A stretch of DNA of 10,968 bases from positions 1 to 10,968 of the forward strand of contig JBGPBV010000196.1 of NCBI GenBank assembly GCA_041481445.1, in the 5' to 3' direction. Made by a program: the position numbers and the translations under genes. Below the pieces are notes generated by a model. That model ran no database searches. It was not told where the DNA came from and saw only the letters and a list, made by a program, of their open reading frames with translations. The DNA comes from AA29 sp041481445. GTDB lineage: Bacteria; Acidobacteriota; Vicinamibacteria; Fen-336. Below, piece after piece: positions 7,137 to 10,968 of this stretch (position 1 is its first letter; every line of letters begins with the position of its first letter).

Positions 7137-8087
7137 TCACAGCCCGGACCGGTCGATCAGCGCCTGCAGGACCTGGCCGCGGTCCGGGGGCAGGTTCGGC
7201 ATCCTCATGAGGGCGTCGAGCAGCTTCCCGAGAGGCGCGCGGTCGGCGGCGGGCTTGGGCTGCCGGCCCAGGAAGAACACCAGCGTGAGCGCCACCGTCT
7301 CCGGCACGCCCTGAAGGTCGACGCTGCCGGTGAACTGCGGGATGCCCGCCCTCATGAGGAGGGCCCCACGGCCGCGCGTGTCGCCGAAGTCGGCGAACTG
7401 GACGATCACTTCGATGATCCCCCGAAGCTCCGGGAAGGTGAGGTCGGCCGGGCCCCGGGCCTCCAGTTCGCCCAGGTCGAAGCGTGTGCGCATGAACTCG
7501 ACCTGGTCGGCCAACGGCATCTCGGGCAGGCCGCGCACGTGGTCCCAGGGGACGAACTCTCCCTTGAGCTTCGCGTGCATCGACCACATGTTCGACAGGA
7601 TGTTCTGGTTCGCCCAGTTCGCGACGTTGACGTCTTCCCCGAACACGTAGACGGTCTGGCTCTCGTTGAAGATGAACTGGAGCAGGGCGAGCGCATCGAG
7701 CGTCTCGCGGCTGGGATTGCTCAGCATCGCCTTGGGCAGATGCAGGAGCGTGCGGGAGACCGCGTGGTCGTGGAGCTGGGTGACCCGGTGCGCGCGGCGG
7801 CTGAACTTGCCGATGAGGGTCGTCTCGCCGAAGGCCAGGCCCAGGCTCTCCGCCGGGGGCGTGAGCGGCCGGCGGATGGCCTCCTTGAGGGTCAGGTCCA
7901 TGGTGTCGGCGGCGGGGGCGGCGGCGGGAGGCAGGGCGGCCCCGACCGCCGGGGGCGACGGCGGCGGACCCTCGATGGACGCCGCCCCCAGCCGCGACCC
8001 CGCGGCCAGCGACAGCTTGTTGGCTGCCTGCGTCATCGCCCTGGCGAGCCCCCCGCCGAGCGCGATCAGTGCCGGGTCGAGTGGCAT
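7137..8087 (-). CDS. Unknown domain with C-terminal effector-associated domain
   Basis: The 316-residue product has three parts. Residues 1-62 are a short helix followed by a Pro/Ala-rich low-complexity stretch. Residues ~63-215 are a domain I do not recognise, apparently alpha-rich, with segments such as RRAHRVTQLHDHAVSRTLLH and VYVFGEDVNVANWANQNILS. Residues ~217-313 are an EAD that aligns by eye with the N-terminus of the neighbouring protease: Q..DF, R.R..L...AG, F...VDL.G.P.TVA..LV, APLG.LL, LP.D....L. The shared domain argues that the two proteins bind each other. The central domain may sense a signal, hold the protease inactive, or be a second effector; I cannot tell. An AGAGG lies close to the ATG, and only seven bases separate it from the upstream stop, so translation is probably coupled. 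No membrane span or signal peptide is evident. Confidence 0.82.
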   Translation of the reverse strand: MPLDPALIALGGGLARAMTQAANKLSLAAGSRLGAASIEGPPPSPPAVGAALPPAAAPAADTMDLTLKEAIRRPLTPPAESLGLAFGETTLIGKFSRRAHRVTQLHDHAVSRTLLHLPKAMLSNPSRETLDALALLQFIFNESQTVYVFGEDVNVANWANQNILSNMWSMHAKLKGEFVPWDHVRGLPEMPLADQVEFMRTRFDLGELEARGPADLTFPELRGIIEVIVQFADFGDTRGRGALLMRAGIPQFTGSVDLQGVPETVALTLVFFLGRQPKPAADRAPLGKLLDALMRMPNLPPDRGQVLQALIDRSGL

Positions 8088-8094
8088 GGCCTCT

Positions 8095-9291
8095 TCAAGC
8101 CTCGGCGACGCGCCCGGCCGGGGGCTCCGGCGAGGGCGGACCCGAGGTGGTGAGCCGCTCCGTGAACGCCCGTGCCGAGTCGGACAGCGTGGCCGGACGC
8201 AGCAGTCCTTCCTCGATCACGGACGCCTCGGGACCCTCGACGACGCGGATCGAGTACCGGTCGGTGAACTCGCGCAGGCGCTCCTCGGGAGCACCGTCCA
8301 GGACGACCAGCACGGGCTTGATGTCCCGCGAGGCCTCTTGCGTCTGCTGCAGCGCCAGCGTCTTCGTCCACAGGCTCACTCCCGCGTTCCAGGAGACGGG
8401 CTGGCCGGAGGGTGTGGAGACCACGTCGATGGCCAGGGACTCCGACCCGTCCCGCTTCCGGGCGTAGAGAGCCAGGTCGGCGAGCACGGGGTCGATGTCC
8501 TCCCGGCCGGACCGTGGCGCGGGAAGGACGTCGTAGCCGGAGGAGCGCAGGAGCCCTTCGATGGCGGAAGTGGCCGCCACTTCCCGGGGTTGCCGCGTCG
8601 TTGCGCTCAGCGTGTAGAGCTGGGCGCCGGCCAGCAGCGCGACGATCAACAGGAGCGCCCCCATCCCGGAGGAGACGCGCCAGTGGGCGACGAGGGCAAC
8701 GGCCAGGAGGAGTCCCGGCGCCGTCGCCGCGATGGCGAACCAGTGCCAGGACTTGGCCCTGCGTACGCCCTCGAACACCGAGCTGACGCCGGCCCGGTCC
8801 GGGTAGAGCTGCTCGAGCAGGTTCCGGAGCGTCACCGCGATGCCGCTGATCTGGATCGGCAGCAGCAGCAGCCAGTCGGCGAGCTCGGCGGCGCGAGCGA
8901 ACGAGTCGGGGCGGGCGGGCCAGCCGGTCATCCGGTGCAGCCACCAGCCGATGCTCACGATCAGCAGGTGGCACCCGGCCCAGAAGAGGCCGAAGGCCGC
9001 GGGCACGAAGGTGGCCGCGGCCGCCCCCAGGACGAAGCCGCCGGCCAGCGGTCGGCGCGTGGTGATGCGCTGCGCCTTGACCTTGCCGACGATAAGGACG
9101 ACGAGAGGAATGATGATCGCCGACGCACGCAGCGCGCCCGGCGGCCGGCCAGCCATGAACCAGGCCGGCAGCATCCCCAGGACATATCCGAGCAGGAGGT
9201 CGGCGATCAGCGCCGGCCGGTTGATCGTGACCGCTTCGCGGGCGGGCGGCGAACTGGTCCCCGCGGGAAGGGGAAGCAGGAGTTCAGACAT
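8095..9291 (-). CDS. Polytopic membrane protein with C-terminal alpha/beta (REase-like?) domain
   Basis: The 398-residue product has about six or seven hydrophobic spans: roughly 28-48, 55-72, 82-118 (one or two spans), 138-155, 184-203 and 209-228. A soluble tail follows (~236-365), ending in a disordered Ser/Pro/Gly-rich stretch. The tail begins with a helix (TSAIEGLLRSSGYDVL). It continues with D272-L-A-L-Y and a strand LAIDVVS (D289), then two more strands, KPVLVVLD and YSIRVVEG. This order resembles a PD-(D/E)XK or Mrr-type core. The usual lysine is absent after D289 (D-V-V), so any nuclease activity is doubtful and the domain may only bind. It is the first gene of the four-gene run, behind a promoter at 9345-9373. 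No strong ribosome site precedes the ATG. It may place the EAD proteins at the membrane or act as the sensor. Topology is well supported; function is not. Confidence 0.8.
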   Translation of the reverse strand: MSELLLPLPAGTSSPPAREAVTINRPALIADLLLGYVLGMLPAWFMAGRPPGALRASAIIIPLVVLIVGKVKAQRITTRRPLAGGFVLGAAAATFVPAAFGLFWAGCHLLIVSIGWWLHRMTGWPARPDSFARAAELADWLLLLPIQISGIAVTLRNLLEQLYPDRAGVSSVFEGVRRAKSWHWFAIAATAPGLLLAVALVAHWRVSSGMGALLLIVALLAGAQLYTLSATTRQPREVAATSAIEGLLRSSGYDVLPAPRSGREDIDPVLADLALYARKRDGSESLAIDVVSTPSGQPVSWNAGVSLWTKTLALQQTQEASRDIKPVLVVLDGAPEERLREFTDRYSIRVVEGPEASVIEEGLLRPATLSDSARAFTERLTTSGPPSPEPPAGRVAEA

Positions 9292-9344
9292 GGGATCGAT
9301 GCCCCAATGGATCCTGCACGTTCCAGGGCTATTTGAGCGCGGGC

Positions 9345-9373
9345 ACTATACCAGATCTGGACACGGGTATCCA
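9345..9373 (-). promoter_or_regulatory. Promoter of the EAD-protease operon, with palindrome in spacer
   Basis: On the minus strand TGGATA (9373-9368, four of six consensus bases) is followed by a 17-bp spacer and TATAGT (9350-9345, five of six). It lies about 54 bases before the ATG at 9291, giving a leader of roughly 45-50 bases. The spacer contains CCAGATCTGG (9351-9360), a perfect 10-bp palindrome directly beside the -10, where a bound repressor would block polymerase. Confidence 0.55.
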
Positions 9374-9442
9374 TGTTTTGGTGAGCCCGCTCTCGCAAGG
9401 CCGTCCCGCAACGCCGGCGATGGTCAGGGCGCTGGTCTCACA

Positions 9443-10633
9443 TCACCTCCTCACACGCGGCGGAAAGAACTCGGGGAATTCGCGACGGAAGAGTTCCTTT
9501 CTCTGACGGGGATTCGAAAGGTCCGGATGCCAGCGCGGATGACGCGCCAAGCTGCCCACATGGGAATCCCACCCGCCGCGGGTGCCGTAGAAGACGGTCG
9601 GGCAATCCGGGAGCGGGCAGCGAAACTGCGGCCGCGAGAACGTCGCCTGCTGTGTCACCCTCGGAACGCGCGCGACGGCGAGTGATGGCGCGAACGTCCG
9701 CTCGGGAAGGCTGAGGTCGAGGCTGGCGGCGCCGAGCATCCCACCCTCGAAAGGGTCCGTCTCTCCCGCCAGCGGCGTTCCTTCACAAACACAACGAAGG
9801 AGGGCGGCTGCGCTCACCAGGGCGTCGAAAGCATCTTCACTCTGGTGAGCCGAGTCGAGGTCACGCACTTCGACGGCGCACTGCCGGATCCACGGTTGCT
9901 CGACCAGTGAGTCGAGAGCCGCTGCCCGCGCCGCTGCTTGTGTCTTCGCGATCGTCAACCGGTGTCGTTGATCGGGGGGAGCTAGGCCCAGGGCGACGCC
10001 GTACAAGGCTCGCGGATAGATCTCACCCACGACGATTCCGCTGGTCGCGAGAGTGGCGAGATCGCCATCGAACGGCCAGATACCCAGAGCCACGGCCGAC
10101 TCAGTGCCGAAGGCCATCAGTTCTCGCCAAACTTCGCGCGCACTCGAGCCCACGGTCCCGGGTAGCCCGGACACGATGAAGACAGGCTTCGCTCCCGTCC
10201 GCCGGTCGATCGAACGATACGGATCGACAGACGAGGCGCGAAGGGCGTCGAACCAGCGATTGCGTTCCCCCTTCCCTCTGCCCACCGCGAAAAACGGCTG
10301 TCCGGGCGACCATGTCGGGGGGGACGCGCACGTGCTGAAGAACGCCAAGCCGCGGCACGCCTCACGCAGCCATCCCAGGAACGTCTGTATCGACGAGCCG
10401 GCGATTTGGATCGACGCGGCGGCGAGGGAGCGCGGGATCCCCAACGGCACGTCAATGCCGACCAAGACACTGCGGTAGCCGCGAGAGGCCTGGGCAGCCG
10501 CCGCCAGCTTCGCGAAGTCCCAACGCGCTGGACCAAGCCTCTGGATCGTCCGCTCGAGGACCTTGGCGACGTAGACTTCTCGACGGGAGACGTCCTTCGA
10601 CCAGTCGGCGCAAAGAATCGCGTCCCACGTCAT
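9443..10633 (-). CDS. DUF429 RNase H-fold protein with C-terminal zinc finger
   Basis: Residues 1-290 of the 396-residue product match the DUF429 family, predicted RNase H-like proteins. Acidic residues typical of that fold are visible: D10 in ADWS, D61 in GIDVPLG, E204 in GEIYPRALYG, and E266-D267-x-x-D270 in SEDAFDAL. The family has been predicted to be nucleases, but a proven substrate is not known to me. Unlike ordinary DUF429 proteins (about 220-280 residues), this one continues into residues 335-370, where C339-x4-C344-x13-H358-x6-H365 forms a C2H2-like zinc finger. A basic tail (NPRQRKELFRREF) follows. The finger could bind nucleic acid or protein. An AGGA seven bases before the ATG supports the start. 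The gene lies 76 bp downstream of a WYL regulator in the same direction and may be transcribed with it. I see no link to the EAD operon downstream, which has its own promoter. Confidence 0.82.
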   Translation of the reverse strand: MTWDAILCADWSKDVSRREVYVAKVLERTIQRLGPARWDFAKLAAAAQASRGYRSVLVGIDVPLGIPRSLAAASIQIAGSSIQTFLGWLREACRGLAFFSTCASPPTWSPGQPFFAVGRGKGERNRWFDALRASSVDPYRSIDRRTGAKPVFIVSGLPGTVGSSAREVWRELMAFGTESAVALGIWPFDGDLATLATSGIVVGEIYPRALYGVALGLAPPDQRHRLTIAKTQAAARAAALDSLVEQPWIRQCAVEVRDLDSAHQSEDAFDALVSAAALLRCVCEGTPLAGETDPFEGGMLGAASLDLSLPERTFAPSLAVARVPRVTQQATFSRPQFRCPLPDCPTVFYGTRGGWDSHVGSLARHPRWHPDLSNPRQRKELFRREFPEFFPPRVRR

Positions 10634-10709
10634 TCGCGAGTCCTGGGGACACCAAAGGCGCGAGCCTGCTGGAAACCGCCGCGCGATGTAGGAGAACCAT
10701 GCGCCTTCC

Positions 10710-10968
10710 TCAATGCGCGTCCCTGCGGCGTGCCGTGCGATAAGCCGCCGCCGCCGCTCGCAGCTCTTCCGCGACGGCCCGCCGCAGCGACGCCGGCGCC
10801 ATGACCTCGGCCTCCGCCCCGAACTGCAGCACCCATCGCCGTAGCTCGCTCGTCTCCGCGACGCGCAGGCGCAGGATGAGACCGCCGCCCAGCTCCTCCT
10901 GGATCCGCGCCGAGCGGTGCCACTTCCGCTCGCGCATCCAGCGCGCCTGGCGCGGGCCGAAGCGGATC
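10710..10968 (-). CDS. WYL-domain transcriptional regulator, C-terminal part only
   Basis: Only the last 85 codons fall in the window; the frame is open to the right edge, so the N-terminal part is outside. The visible part begins IRFGPRQARWMRERKWHRSA. It runs through GGLILRLRVAETSELRRWVL, QFGAEAEVMAP and SLRRAVAEELRAAAAAYR. This matches the WCX extension that follows the WYL domain in YafY/DeoR-type regulators: F.P..A..vrer.WH.s, a strand pair, L.rW.l.fG..aeV..P..Lr..v..el. Full proteins have an N-terminal helix-turn-helix and a WYL ligand-binding domain, and control nearby genes, often in defence or DNA-damage settings. An internal ATG at 10935-10937 would give a 75-residue product, but it falls inside the conserved domain and is not a start. 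The DUF429 gene downstream is a possible target or operon partner. Confidence 0.85.
   Translation of the reverse strand, partial: IRFGPRQARWMRERKWHRSARIQEELGGGLILRLRVAETSELRRWVLQFGAEAEVMAPASLRRAVAEELRAAAAAYRTARRRDAH

Noticed and set aside
5799..8153. A 784-codon open frame on the plus strand antisense to the EAD operon
   Set aside because: Its translation is His/Gly/Arg/Glu-rich with no domain, and it overlaps two recognisable proteins on the minus strand. Long antisense frames are expected at this GC content.
7666..9336. A 556-codon plus-strand frame antisense to the membrane protein
   Set aside because: Its Arg/Gly/Pro-rich translation has no motif, and the minus strand has clear membrane spans and an operon layout.
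9431..9445. AGGAGGTGATG on the minus strand after the DUF429 gene, like a ribosome site with a start
   Set aside because: The ATG is followed at once by TGA, so no product results. The bases are explained by the Arg-Arg-stop end of the DUF429 protein.
10710..10937. A separate 75-residue gene starting at an internal ATG
   Set aside because: The frame is open to the window edge, and the WYL C-terminal domain already begins upstream of that ATG, so it is the end of a larger gene.

Overview
The window is very GC-rich, with strong codon-position bias and long antisense open frames. It carries complex fused enzymes, Asp-box (BNR) repeats and an effector-associated-domain protease. This looks like a large-genome soil or sediment bacterium (Rokubacteria, Acidobacteriota, Gemmatimonadota or Myxococcota type). 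The sequence alone does not settle the phylum. No tRNA, rRNA, CRISPR array, insertion sequence or integrase was seen.

Left part (1-1028). A minus-strand lipoprotein gene runs off the left edge. It is followed by about 400 bp without a confident gene, which holds a perfect palindrome and a coiled-coil coding remnant. Centre-left (1029-5395, plus strand). A 1024-residue protein joins an APH-type small-molecule kinase, an M23/LytM zinc-peptidase-like domain and a class III PLP aminotransferase or phospho-lyase. Overlapping its stop is the first ~33 codons of a GT1-type glycosyltransferase that then breaks off. After the break come a strong sigma70-like promoter and a secreted Asp-box (BNR/Ycf48-like) protein with a His/Asp/Glu-rich insertion.

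Centre-right (5464-9373, minus strand). Four genes form a likely operon read right to left. They are a polytopic membrane protein with a C-terminal alpha/beta domain that may be PD-(D/E)XK-like, a protein of unknown N-terminal domain ending in an effector-associated domain (EAD), a protease with the same type of EAD at its N-terminus and an intact trypsin/V8-like triad, and a small two-helix membrane protein. The matched EADs suggest that the second protein recruits or controls the protease by like-with-like (death-domain-style) binding, perhaps at the membrane. This is the best candidate in the window for an undescribed conflict or cell-death type system.

Right end (9443-10968, minus strand). 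A DUF429 (RNase H-fold) protein carries an added C-terminal C2H2-like zinc finger. It lies just downstream of the C-terminal end of a WYL-domain regulator that enters from the right edge.
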